Shown here: piece after piece, positions 50,830-61,550 of the stretch
Layout of the letters: each line of letters starts with the position of its first letter
Numbering within the stretch: position 1 is the stretch's first letter
Assembly: GCF_004664715.2 (NCBI RefSeq)
Contig: NC_051065.1
Coordinates: forward strand, 149,254,826 to 149,318,825
Source of the DNA: Peromyscus leucopus
Lineage: Eukaryota; Chordata; Mammalia; Rodentia; Cricetidae
DNA length: 64,000 nucleotides
Direction: 5' to 3'
Notes under the pieces: model-generated
What the model saw: the letters and a program-made list of their open reading frames with translations, nothing else
Databases searched by the model: none
Told to the model about the DNA's origin: nothing
Translations under genes and position numbers: made by a program

Positions 50830-53800
50830 CGCACACACGCACACACGCACACACGCACACACGCACACACGTACACACACACACACACACACACACACGA
50901 TGCAGAGGGAGTGGAGAGAGAAAGGGATTTATTTATTCCTCTAAGGCTGGGGATGGAGCCTCATGCTTCACACGTGCTACATGTGACATCTACCACCAAA
51001 AACTACCCTGCCCTCCACACATGTGACATCTACCACCAAAAACTACCCCGGCCCTCCACACATGTGACATCTACCACCAAACACTACCCCGGCCCTCCAC
51101 ACATGTGACATCTACCACCAAACACTACCCGGCCCTCCACACATGTGACATCTACCACCAAACACTACCCGGCCCTCCACACATGTGACATCTACCACCA
51201 AACACTACCCCGGCCCTCCACACATGTGACATCTACCACCAAACACTACCCGGCCCTCCACACATGTGACATCTACCACCAAAAACTACCCTGACCCTCC
51301 ACACATGTGACATCTACCACCAAACACCCCCCTCCACACATGTACATCTACCACCAAACTACCCGCCCTCCACACATGTGACATCTACCACCAAAAACTA
51401 CCCTGACCCTCCACACATGTGACATCTACCACCAAAAACTACCCTGGCCCTCCACACATGTGACATCTACCACCAAACACTACCCGGCCCTCCACACATG
51501 TGACATCTACCACCAAACACTACCCGGCCCTCCACACATGTGACATCTACCACCAAACACTACCCCCCCCCCCCCCCCCCCCGGCCCTCCACACATGTGA
51601 CATCTACCACCAAACACTACCCGGCCCTCCACACATGTTCTTTTTCTTTACAGCAACTGACCGTCTTCTTCCAAGCTCTATTTGCAGCCCAGCCCCAGGT
51701 CCTCCTCTCCTGAGGAAGCTCTGAGGGGCCCAGTGCACGGCCAAGTTCAACGGCTTGGAACCGTTTAGGAGATCAGCGTTAGTGACAGAAAAGGGTTTAG
51801 GGGAAGTCATAAGGAATTCCTAAATTCTTATCACACCTACAGAGCAGACAGCACGGGACAGACGTAAATCACACAAACCACACTTCCCTTTCTTAAATCT
51901 GTTTTTCCAGTGCTCAGACTGTGCTCCCCATGTCGGGTGTGGCTGCTCACCCATCTTTTTCAGTGTTTCTGGAAGCTGCCCGTGATTTTTCTGTATAACC
52001 AACAGAGCTGTCCAGAGGGAACATTCCTGCTCTGAGTCCAGCAAAGGGTTAAACCAACTCTGACCACAGAAAGGGAAGTGAGGAAAGCCAGACCTAAAGT
52101 CAAAAGGTGGCAGCTTTGAAAGCAGGCAAACTGTGGACTCTGGTCTCTTCACTTGACCTCTCTGGTTATTGGATTTCTCAACCAAAAATGAAAGAAAAGG
52201 CATGGACTAATATCAAGGTTTTTCATTTCCCCTTGGTTTTGAAAGTTGCATAATTCTACCCTAAGTCTAAATTCTTGAGAAAAGCAGAGACTAACTCACA
52301 ACTCAGAGAAAGTGAGGCAGAAAACCTGGCCTCGTGATGCACACCTACATTCCCAGCATTCAGGAGGCTGAAACAAAACCGTTTGAGGACATTCTGTACT
52401 ACACAGCAAGACCTTGGGCAGGGTGTGTTTCTCGAATAGTGGTCCCCTAACTGTGGCCCAGCGTCTGCACATCTGGGTGATCACAAAATCAGGTGCCTTC
52501 CCAAGTCTCCTCCGGAAAGCTCATCTCTCTCTCTCTCAAGTGAAGCAGAAGAGACTAGGCACCCTGAGGCCCAGCACACAGCACCAGGGAAGGTTCTGTA
52601 ACCAGAAGATCATTCCCAGTTATTTTCCCACACCTTCTAAAGTGCACCAGAATTTCATTTACAACTTCAAGGTCACACTAGCCAGGAGACACTTGGATCA
52701 ACAGACTATTTCAGGTGTTATGATGAGGAAGGCTTCCTTATCTTGCATTCTGCCTAGAGATCGTCTCTGGATGGAGCAGAGGCCTAGGTGACTCCATCAG
52801 CAGGGTGGTAAATGTTCTCCAACTGCTCTCCTAGGTTCTAGGCCTGGTCTCTCCTTCCAAGTGAGGCTGACACACATTCTCTATGGAGAGGCTCAGAGAA
52901 CAATGTCACAGTGTCACAGGGGGTGGCCCCTGCCCAGCAGCACCTGCTCCCACAGGCCCTGCCGTAGGTGCCCCTTCACTCACCTGGGTCAAACCGCAGA
53001 ACCAAGAGACAGAGGATCAAGGCGGCCAGGAGGCTCTTTTTGAAGGGCTGAGAGAGAAGGTAGCTCGTCACAGAGCCCCAAAGCTGGCGAAGCAACCTCA
53101 GCAGTGACATCAACTTCCAGGAGAATGAACCTGACCAGGGGACAGAGCATTGCAGGGTGAGTCGGGCAAGTCAGCCTCCCGGGCTCTGAGCCTTGAGCTA
53201 GAGCTGAAGAGTCAATCAAAATAGAATGAGAATGATTTCCTTGTACAGCTCATGAAATCGTTCAAAAGAAAACTCTGAAAGCTCTAAAAATGGCATTGTT
53301 TGTTTGGGGGTTGGGTTTGGCTTTTGCAATGCTGGGGATGGATCCATGACCTTGCAGACGCTTGGCAATTACTCTACCATTGAGCTACACCCACAGCTGT
53401 CCAAAGACAGTTTAAGGACAGGCTGTATGAAGACACAGTCAGCGCACACAAGACCCACTCAGCTGTGTAAGCGTGTGTCTGAAAACAGCCCCTTTATTTT
53501 ACAGCATTCTTCACGTGACAAATTGACATGTGAAATAACTCAGAGCCTTACTAGTGACACATTAACACAGAGAAATGAAGGGTTTTAATATATGCAGTAG
53601 AGAATCAAGACTGGGATTGTGAATAAAATCATGACTACTGGTAGCCCAAAGACAAGTGGTGCCGGTCCTGACAGAAGCCCCTGGACCTGCACAGAGGTTA
53701 CGGCTGTGCTGTTAATCTTCATGTCACCTTGACACAGACTAGAATGGGAAGAGAGAACCTCTGCTGAGACAATGTCCCCACCAGACCTGCCTGTGGCACA

Positions 53801-56800
53801 TATTCTTCATTAATTATCAATGTAGGTGAGCCTATCCCACAGGGGGTGGGACCATCCCTGGGTGATGGTCCTGGGTTCTATAAGTAAAGCAGGCTGAACA
53901 AACCATGAGAAGCAAGCCAGTAAGCAGCACTCCTCCATGGCTTCTGAGTCAGTTACTACCTCCAGGTTCCTGTCTTCAGTTCCTGCCCTGACTTCCTTTA
54001 ATGATGGATTATGATATGGAAGTGTAAGATGAAATAAACCCTTTCCTCCCCAAATTGCTTTTGGTTGTTTTATCACAGCAACAGAAACCTAACTAAGGCA
54101 ATGGTGGACGACCTGGCAGCCACAGGCAGCTCCTGAAACCAAGAGCCTGCCAGCAAAGAAGAGAGGTGATCCCAGCAGGTCCACAGAGAAGAGCACTTTG
54201 GAGAACACGATCATAATTTCCTGATTAAAATAGCAGGCTTCCATGTAAATTCCAAAAAGAAGAAAATTTAACAATCCCCAAGCTATCCAAAGACAGAAGA
54301 TGCTGAAGAAAGGTATAAAGCCAATTGTTTTTCTAGTTCTACTCTGAAACAGATACTTTGTCTCTGATGGTGACTAAGTACATAAAAATATATTCAATGT
54401 GGAAGTAGAAAATCCAAAGTGAAACTCCATAGCTTCTGTTCTGATTGGCTATTCAAACCATATAGAAGTTCACTGAATTGTATAGTCTTTTGGTGTAGCA
54501 TGAATCTTAAAAGTTCTTATTAATAAAATCAAACCTGAGACCAGTTACTGGGGTGAATGCTGGAGATCAGAGAAACAGAACAAGCCACAGCTACCTCACC
54601 TTGCCAGTTCCTCAGCTGATCCTGTTTCCTCATCCAGAATGGGTCTCAGCTGAACTGTTGCTCAAAAGCCTAAAAGCTTAACCAGCCAAATGCTTCTAGT
54701 TTCTGGTCTTCACGCCTTATATATCTTTCTGTTTTCTGCCATCACTCCCTGGGATTAAAGGCTCACTTTCTGGGATTAAAGGCGTGAGTCACCATGCCGG
54801 GCTGTTTCCAATGTGGCCTTAAACTCACACAGAGATCCAGAGGGATTTCTGCCTCTGGAATGCTAGGATTAAAGGCGTGTGCTACCACTGCCTATCCTTT
54901 ATGTTTAATATTGTGGCTGTTCTCTTCTCTGACCCCAGATAAGTTTATTAGCATGCAGAATATTTTGGGGAACACAATACCACCCCACTTTGGTCTGGTT
55001 AATTTTGGTGTGTTTGTTTTTTGTTTTGTTTAATTTACAATCATTTTTGCCATACCTAAATTTTTATTTAGTTTATTTATTCCACCACACAATAAAGTGA
55101 TATCATAGCAACCTTTTCTATAATAAAACACACACACACATATTATTTCTTTTGTTTTGTTTTCGTTTGGTTTTTTGAGACAGGGTTTCTCTGTGTAGCT
55201 TTTGGAGCCTTTCCTGGAACTTATTCTGTAGCGCAGGCTGACCTCAAACTCACAGAGATCTGCCTGCTTCTGCCTCCCCAGTGCTGGGATTAAAGGCGTG
55301 AGCCACCACCGCCCGGCTTCACACATTATTTCTACACGTACACATATTATATGTTCAGTTCCTGGCATCCACACTGTGGGGTTCACAACTGCCTATAACT
55401 CCAGCTCCAGGGGGATCTGATGTCTCTAGCCTCCATGGGCACCTACATATCCATACACAGACACATACATACACATAATTTAAAATAATAAAAATAAATC
55501 TTTAAAAAAGACAGAAGGCACACTCCGGGAGACAGGTAATGTTCTAATCTTGGAAGTATTCACACACAGACTGAAGGAATGGGAACCGAAAGGACTGGGG
55601 AGCAAAGACAGTTTGGAGCCAAAGGCCTTTAAGTTCCTGTAACAGAACAATCCCACTCCCAGCCCCACTCTATTGCCTTGTGAGGACGCGACCAGAAGCC
55701 ACTGGGTAGCACAACTGCACACTAATAAACAAGGCAGACCTCAGCTCAAAAAACAAAACATTCAAAAGCCCTAGGTAAGTGAAGGCAGAGAGGAGGCCGG
55801 GCACAAAGACCCAAAGCTGAAGGAGGTCATTTTTATTTCATAAATTACCGAGTTAAGCTGTGTGTGCATTAGAGCCAGCATGATGGTTGCAATAATCCAG
55901 TGAGAGGATCCCAAGGAAATGACTAATCAGACCCCAAAGAAAAGCATCTTTTCTTTCTTTCTTTTCTGTTTTGTTTTGTTTTTTCAAGACAGGGTTTCTC
56001 TGTAAAACCCTGGCTCTCCTAGAACTCATTCTATAGACCAGGCTGGCCTCAAACTCACAGAGATCCGCCTGCTTCTGCCTCCTGAGTGCTGGGATTAAAG
56101 GTGTGCACTACCACAACCGGCCCTTAATCCCAGCACTTGGAAGACAAATCAGGGCCAGGGGACCCCAGCAACACCTCCCCTATGTAGACTCTCCTGGCGT
56201 TCCAACTTCAGAAAGCCTAGCTTGGTTTGTAATGCAATACAGTGGCTTTCCATCCTGTGACTTAAATTCTTACATTTCTAATCTTAGGAAAACCAGGAAG
56301 GTACAGGGGACACCATGGGACCCCTTTGCAGAGGCCAGGGAGCCCTGATGTCTTACCCTGCTGGCTCAGCTTCTGTTGCTCCTGAGAACTCGGGTGCTCC
56401 TGCCTCAGGTGCTCCTGCGTCCGCTGTTGCTGTGCTGTGTGGATGGCCTGCAGCGCTTCTTCCCGCTGCTCCTCGCTGAAAGCTGCAGAGCCCTCCGCTA
56501 GCCCCTGGGCCTCTGACAAGCGGCCCAAGGGTAGCAGCACCCGGAGCAAGTGGAGTTCTGCCAGTGATCCGTACTCAGGAAGCCCCTGATTGTCTGGGTC
56601 TTGGAGCCAGGCATCAGCCACAGCCAGCACAGCCCCAGGCTCTTCCAGTTTGCTGTGTAGAAGGATGCTGTGTCCCCCAAAACAACACAATCCCCAAAAG
56701 AGAAGAATCAGTACTCTCTCTATAGGTGACTCATTCTCAAACCCACAAATTTCTGCAATCCTACCCTCCCAGGTCCTCCAGCCCTACCCTGTGGGACACA

Positions 56801-56981
56801 GACACTGTCAAAAATTAAAAACTGGGGGCTGGAGAGATGGCTCAGTGGTTAACAGCACTGACTGCTCTTCCAGAGGTCCCGAGTTCAATTCCCAGCACCC
56901 ACATGGTGGCTTATAACCATCTGTAATGAGATCTGGTGCCCTCTTCTGACCTGCAGACAGAACACTGTATATATAATAAGT

Positions 56982-57021
<40 letters not shown>

Positions 57022-57195
57022 ATTAAAAACTGGGAGGTTAGAGATAATGATTAATAGTGCGTACTGCTCTTACAGAGGACTGGAGTTTGATTCACAGACC
57101 CATATTGGACAGCTCACAACCACCTGCAACTCCAGTTCTGGGATATCTGAGACCATCTCCTGGCCTCCAAGGGCACTGGCATTCATGTGCGCAAA

Positions 57196-57249
<54 letters not shown>

Positions 57250-59881
57250 CATTCATGTGCACACACACACACATACACACACAATTTTTTAAAATAATAA
57301 TAATTTTTTTTTTTAAGAATTGGAGATTGCTAGCAGGGCATGGTGTCATATGCCTTTAATCTCAGCACTTGGGAGGCAGAGGCAAGCAGATCTCTGTATA
57401 TTCAAGGCCAGCCTGGTCTACAAAGTTAGTCCCAGGATAGCCAAGGCTATTATACAGCGAAACCCTGTCTGGAGGGGGAAAAAAAGATTTAGAGACTAAA
57501 GGGTTTGCGAGATGGCTCAGAGGTTAAGAGCACTGGCTGTTCCTCCAGAGGACCCAGGTTCAATTCTTAGCACCTACATGGAGGCTCACAAGGGTCTGTA
57601 ACTGCAGTTTCAGGGGATCCAGCACCCTCTTCTGGCATCTGTGGGCATCAGGCATGCATGTAGTGCAGGCACACAATGCATGTCATGCAATGCATGTAAT
57701 ACATTCAGGCAAAGCATCCATACACATAATAAAATAAAACAAAAAAAATATTTTTTTAAAAAGAGCCTTAGCTGTGCAATCCTGAGGATCAGAGTTGGGG
57801 GCCTGGCACCCACATAACAAGCAGGATGTGGTCCACCCGCATCTATAATCCCAGCATCGAGGGGGAAGAGACAGGAGGACCACTGGGACTTGCTGGCTAA
57901 CAGCCTAGCCAAGAAAGAATGTGAGCGTCAGGTTCAGGGAGAGCCCCTGCCTCAAAGGAATAAAGCAGAGACTGATAGAGGACCCAAATGCCCTCTCTGA
58001 TCTCCAAGCACACATGCATGTGCACCCACATATACACATGCACATATGCCATGCATGCGCGCGTGCGTGCGTACGTACGTAAGTACACACACACACACAC
58101 ACACACACCACTTATACACATACCCACATACACAAAATAGATGCCAAAAAAATTTTTTTTAAGAATTAGAAATCCCCAGGAGACAGCAGGAGGCGTGACT
58201 GGCCCTGTCCTCTCATTAGCCTGCTTCTCTACTATCCTGTGTGAGCTCTCTTTTCTTCTGTCCTACACCCAAATGCCTCCTTCCTCATCCTTAGCTCCTG
58301 TGGGTTGAGGTCAGAGTGGGGAGACCTGAATCTGAAGGGAACTGATGGAGGAGGAGGAGGAGGACAAAGGAGTCATGAGACCCTGACTCGAGAGGACTTG
58401 GGTTCCTACACTGACCCAGCGTCAGCAACAAGGACCTACCACAGCTCCAGGACTTTGGGAGGAAGCTTTTCAGGAACCTGGTAATACTGGAGGACCCAGG
58501 GCAGGACTTCTCTCCACCGATCCATTTCTGCCAGAGCCTGGATCCCCACAACACACAGGGAGCACCTCACCTCCACAACACTGTCGGCAGAAAGACTCAC
58601 GTCAGCTTGAGAAGGGCTTCCCCTCTAACCATTCCCTCTTCCACTCGGGGACTGGTGTCCAGCTTCCAACTCAGAGGCCACCACCCTTACCTTTTCTGTT
58701 ATTTATTGGACCAAGCCTCACCACTGGTCTCTTGGGCTGCCCTTCCCCCTGGAGTTAAGTTCTGGAAACCTTTTAGAGGAAAAACGAGCTATTGCCCAAC
58801 ACACATCTTTGCATCCAGGTGGAATCAGAATTGGGTGAGCTGAAAAGTAATCCTGTGGGAATGGCACGCAGCAAGCAGGCAGCCAACGGGTGTGCACGGA
58901 AGGAGAGTGGGGTCAACCGTGTGCTCAGTGAGAAGTGGGCTTGGAGGCAGGTGTCTGACCCGGTGTTCACGTGGGAACCCAGCTGGCCTTTTAGAATTAT
59001 CTACGTCCAGGGAGGGACATAAGCAACGCCCTCAACATTCGCTGTGCAGCCTCCACCCATCTAAAACCACAGCTCATCTCTCCAGGTTTGGCTTCTCTGC
59101 TATCAACATTGACCATTCATTCTGCCAACTCCCTCCCTAGTATGCTCACAGCTCTAGGGAAGGTTTACACTCCACAGAGAAGTGGCGCCCCCAGCTGCCA
59201 GAGGAGGACTATGCATTAGAAACCGCAAGGACTTCCTAAAACTAATTCATCCAGTACTTAACAGGACCAGACCACACTTCTGCCTTGACCCCCATTTTCC
59301 ATGATCTGACAAGGACGGGAGTGAATGGGTGGGTCCCCAAAGGAGGCCTCCTGCTGGCTGCTTACTAAACCCCCTTACGACTGAACACTTGATGTACATT
59401 CACCCTGTCCTTCCTCACTGAAAGAGTGAGCAAAGAATTGGCTGCGGCTCCCCCCAAAACTGTTGCATGATTTGACGTCTTCATTGTACAGTGACCCTTT
59501 CTTCCTCAGTAACGGGTGCAGAATAAGCAACCAGCCTCTCTCTCCGAGTGGATCTCCTAGTGAAAGCAAGGTGTAAGGCTGGTGCAATCTGGCAACGCCA
59601 GACATTCTGAGACCGAGTTCCTCCCCCAAAAGGATCCAGAAAGGAACTCAGCCCAGCACATACGTGCCACTTGCGGGCTCCTCGGCCAGGCTCTGCCAAG
59701 CCCGTTCGCAAGTCTCTAGTGCGGCTTGGAAGTCCAGATGCACCACCAACAGGTCGGCCGCCTCCTCTAGCAGGTGCGCCCCGGGTGACACAGCCGGCAG
59801 GGCACGCGCGGGCTCGCTGCTCCGCAAAGGGCCCCCGAGCCCTTTCAAGGGGGCTGCAGAAGTCGAGGCGTCGCTCTTCAT
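49406..59881 (-). CDS. Pex26: Peroxin-26 (spliced, 5 coding exons)
   Basis: Tail-anchored peroxisomal membrane protein that docks the PEX1-PEX6 AAA-ATPase, which recycles the PTS1 receptor PEX5; human loss causes Zellweger-spectrum disease. CDS is join(59664-59881, 58440-58580, 56357-56667, 52984-53130, 49406-49509), minus strand, 921 nt including stop, 306 aa (human 305). All four introns are GT-AG with matching phases. The protein starts [11 protein letters not shown], continues with the conserved [15 protein letters not shown] and [19 protein letters not shown] blocks (PEX6-binding N-terminal region), then a variable Gln-rich linker, then [18 protein letters not shown], a basic-flanked membrane segment at about 256-268, and a short lumenal tail ending LRD. 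No defects seen. Rodent divergence is highest in the linker. Confidence 0.97.
49838..50042 (+). mobile_element. B2 SINE in Pex26 intron 4
   Basis: 'ggggctggagagaagctcag', 'gggttcagttcccagcactc' and a TTTTTTAAAATC end. Confidence 0.9.
50335..50466 (-). mobile_element. Old B1-like SINE
   Basis: 'gagacagggtcttatatagc' to 'gggatgtgccaccgcaccat', quite diverged. Confidence 0.65.
50781..50898 (+). repeat. CA microsatellite with CACACACG units
   Basis: A CA run followed by about seven 8-bp ACGCACAC units and then CA again. The alternating purine-pyrimidine sequence favours Z-DNA. Confidence 0.97.
50979..51639. repeat. 40-bp minisatellite, about 16 copies
   Basis: Unit of 40-41 bp built on ACATGTGACATCTACCACCA plus a variable 'aacactacccggccctccac' half. 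There are 16 copies between 50979 and 51639, in Pex26 intron 4. One copy (about 51325-51365) is shortened, and one carries a C-run (about 51565-51582). Each full unit contains the palindrome CACATGTG. Confidence 0.97.
51640..52326. other. Pex26 intron 4, unique part
   Basis: No exon or clear repeat. Confidence 0.45.
52327..52415 (+). mobile_element. Degraded B1-like fragment
   Basis: 'cctcgtgatgcacacctaca' and 'cattcaggaggctgaaac'. Confidence 0.55.
52984..53130 (-). CDS. Pex26: Pex26 coding exon 4 (membrane anchor)
   Basis: 147 nt, entering and leaving in phase 1, so skipping keeps the frame. It encodes the whole transmembrane anchor. The corresponding human exon is known to be skipped in a PEX26 isoform that lacks the anchor. 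Acceptor CAG 53131-53133, donor GTGAGT from 52983. Confidence 0.96.
53320..53397 (-). mobile_element. ID/B4-like fragment
   Basis: 'gctggggatggatccatgac' to 'ctaccattgagctacaccca'. Confidence 0.6.
53715..54102 (+). mobile_element. Rodent interspersed repeat, URR1-like
   Basis: 'gtcaccttgacacagactag', 'agcaagccagtaagcagcac' and 'gaaataaaccctttcctccc' form a familiar rodent repeat, which I believe is URR1-type (hAT-Charlie-like). The name is from memory. Confidence 0.5.
54494..54987 (+). mobile_element. LTR-like cricetid repeat with embedded B1 pieces
   Basis: Begins TGTAGCATGAATC and ends near AATACCACCCCA (TG...CA), with near-matching flanks (tcttttgg before, ctttgg after). The middle holds antisense B1-like segments ('gggattaaaggcgtgagtca'). 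I recall it as abundant in cricetid genomes, but class assignment is inference. Confidence 0.5.
55170..55318 (-). mobile_element. B1 SINE
   Basis: 'gagacagggtttctctgtgt' to 'aggcgtgagccaccaccgcc'. Flanked by similar 'attatttct' sequences (about 55142 and 55326), likely its target duplication. Confidence 0.92.
55350..55510 (+). mobile_element. B2 SINE, 5' truncated
   Basis: 'cagttcctggcatccacact' to 'aaaataaatctttaaaaaag'. The left part of the SINE is missing. Confidence 0.8.
55980..56122 (-). mobile_element. B1 SINE
   Basis: 'caagacagggtttctctgta' to 'aaaggtgtgcactaccacaa', in Pex26 intron 3. Confidence 0.92.
56357..56667 (-). CDS. Pex26: Pex26 coding exon 3
   Basis: 311 nt encoding [13 protein letters not shown] onwards through the Gln-rich linker to LSQQG. 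Acceptor CAG 56668-56670, donor GTAAGA from 56356. Confidence 0.96.
56827..57020 (+). mobile_element. Young B2 SINE with perfect target duplication
   Basis: Full B2 with 36-base-scale A-tail, flanked by perfect 14-bp repeats AATTAAAAACTGGG at 56813-56826 and 57021-57034. Located in Pex26 intron 2. Confidence 0.95.
57035..57290 (+). mobile_element. B3-like SINE with CA repeat
   Basis: 'gagtttgattcacagaccca' and 'tggcctccaagggcactggc', followed by GCGCGCG and CA runs (57196-57283). Confidence 0.8.
57332..57485 (+). mobile_element. B1 SINE
   Basis: 'gcctttaatctcagcacttg' to 'agcgaaaccctgtctggagg'. Confidence 0.9.
57499..57765 (+). mobile_element. B2 SINE
   Basis: 'ttgcgagatggctcagaggt', 'aggttcaattcttagcacct' and 'cacataataaaataaaac'. 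Confidence 0.9.
57775..58125 (+). mobile_element. RSINE/B4-like composite SINE
   Basis: 'gatcagagttgggggcctgg', 'gacaggaggaccactgggac' and 'ggttcagggagagcccctgc', ending in GCGT/ACGT/CA repeats (58050-58110). Confidence 0.65.
58440..58580 (-). CDS. Pex26: Pex26 coding exon 2
   Basis: 141 nt encoding [17 protein letters not shown] and [19 protein letters not shown], a highly conserved part of the PEX6-binding region. Acceptor CAG 58581-58583, donor GTAGGT from 58439. Too short for a simple frame scan because it has no internal start. Confidence 0.96.
58600..59640. other. Pex26 intron 1 (coding), unique
   Basis: No repeat or exon recognised. Confidence 0.5.
59664..59881 (-). CDS. Pex26: Pex26 first coding exon
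   Basis: ATG at 59879-59881 with G at -3. Encodes [11 protein letters not shown] to EEPASGT and ends at donor GTATGT (59663 downward). Confidence 0.95.
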
Positions 59882-59899
59882 AGCCAGCCTGGGCTCGGC

Positions 59900-60560
59900 C
59901 GGGTCTCCTCACACGTCAGGAGGGCAGCTTCTCCGGAGACTCCTGGAAATCTGGAGTGGGCCCGGCAGATGACCCGCAGGCCTCGTACTCTTCCCCTCCA
60001 CGCCTCTCCAAGTCAGTTCCTAGGAAAGGACCGTGAAGACGCTGGACCCGAGGCACAGCCTGCGCTCACCGACAGCCTAACTCTCGAGGGACTGGCCTGC
60101 ACATAAGTCGAGATGCTGCCAAACGCCAGGCACCTCGACAAGTGCTGGAAGGACCTGAGAAACCAGAGTCACAAACGCGCCAACAGAACCCTACTCTGAA
60201 CCTACAGAGGCGGACACCTCCGCCTCCGCCCCCCGCCACTATGGCGCACGCGCGCGCCCTGGAGCGCGGGACTCTGGGAGTTGTAGTCCTGACCTCTTGG
60301 CTTTGCGAAGCTTAGGGCGTTCCGACTACAACCTCAAACCTCTGGCACCCAGAGACTGTCATCCGCCATGGAGAACGCACCAGCGCTCACCAGCTTTGGG
60401 TTGGAAAAGTTGGGGCAGCTGAACCATTAGTGAAATCGCCGATGTCCTGTGAAATACGATCCTTCCCTCACTAACCGGAAGAGGCCGGACGGAAGAAATT
60501 CCAATAAGGAGGTGAAGCTACCTGCGCCTTTTTTCTGGACCTCCGATGGGGTGCGTTGAA
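59900..60560 (-). promoter_or_regulatory. Pex26: Pex26 CpG promoter with possible non-coding exon
   Basis: CpG-rich block 5' of Pex26. Human PEX26 has, as I recall, a non-coding first exon; here a donor-like GTCG|GTGAGC ends at 60070 and an acceptor-like TTCCAG|GAG lies at 59942. Contains a ZNF143-type site and an ETS-type ACCGGAAG (60474-60481). It could be bidirectional: in mammals the next gene on the far side (MICAL3) is divergent, but no Mical3 exon is visible here. Confidence 0.6.
60268..60287 (-). promoter_or_regulatory. ZNF143/THAP11-type motif
   Basis: Minus strand reads ACTACAACTCCCAGAGTCCC, matching the ACTACAANTCCC core of the ZNF143 site typical of housekeeping CpG promoters. 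Confidence 0.75.
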
Positions 60561-61010
60561 GATGTCAGCAGGGAGCGTAGGACAGACAATGAAAGGAAGC
60601 AACAAAGCTGGCTGTTTCCCCTTCCTGGGTTCGATGCTTCGGAAGCGTGGCACAGGCAAAGTGCCTTCTGTGCGGTCTCAGTTATTTCTGCATCTCTGTG
60701 AGTTAAGGACGATTATTACTCTGTTTTACAGTCGAGGTAGGCCACGCAACAAGTAAGCCTCAAAAACACTGTCAAACCAAAGGAAGCCTCTTTTGGCTGA
60801 AAGGAATGTCGGGGTGGAGATAGAACTGATCTGTGCTCTATATTCAGCAGATGAACCAACAACACACAAATGAGTTACATAAGCTCCTGGGCCCCGCATT
60901 GTTTATGTAAAATAAAAATATCATAAAAACAAAGCCATACATGTGTAAGGCAATCTTTCAATATAGTACTGGGACCAAAGTAAGAAATGCTAAGTGGCAG
61001 CTGTTATATG
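60561..61010. other. Intergenic upstream of Pex26
   Basis: No exon of a divergent gene recognised. Confidence 0.4.
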
Positions 61011-61135
61011 TTTGTTTGTTTGTTTGTTTGTTTGTTTGTTTGTTTGTTTGTTGAGACAGGGTTTCTCTGTGTAGCCCTGGCTCTCTTGGAACTCCCTTTA
61101 TAGACCATGCTGGCCTCAAACTCAGGAATCAGACT
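61011..61135 (-). mobile_element. Truncated B1 with TTTG tail repeat
   Basis: TTTG units 61011-61052 (the tail) followed by antisense B1 'gagacagggtttctctgtgt' to 'tggcctcaaactca', truncated at its 5' end. Confidence 0.88.
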
Positions 61136-61550
61136 GTTCTCAGTTGCTATTATATACCAGCTTGCAATTATATAATTTTAAATAGATACATAAATCACTC
61201 ATTATCTGTGTGCTTCAGACAGGGTTTCCTAACTCTTCTACATTTGTACTCAGCCCTTTTGTTTTACATTTGTCCGTTTCTCTAGCTTCTGAACTCTCTC
61301 CCAAGCTTTCCTAGAATCACTTGCTCCCTTAGAGACTGGGTAGGACAGCTAGGCACCAGGCCAGGGCCTGCTCACCTCATATATGCCTTTCTCTTTTTGC
61401 TAACACTGACGCAGCCATCTTTAAGTCGCTGCAGCAAGTCCTCAGACAGCTGAGACAGAAATGTCAAGTCTGTCAGACACTGGTACTGTGATATGTAAGG
61501 TGAAAAGCCCAGGATATTACTCGTTTAAAGTACTGTTTAATTTGTTTTTC

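Noticed and set aside
50979..51639. CRISPR-like regular repeats
   Set aside because: Units are adjacent 40-bp copies with no unique spacers, in a rodent intron; this is a minisatellite.
60240..60600. First exon of Mical3 on the plus strand
   Set aside because: Synteny would place it beyond this promoter, but no matching coding or splice pattern is visible in the window.
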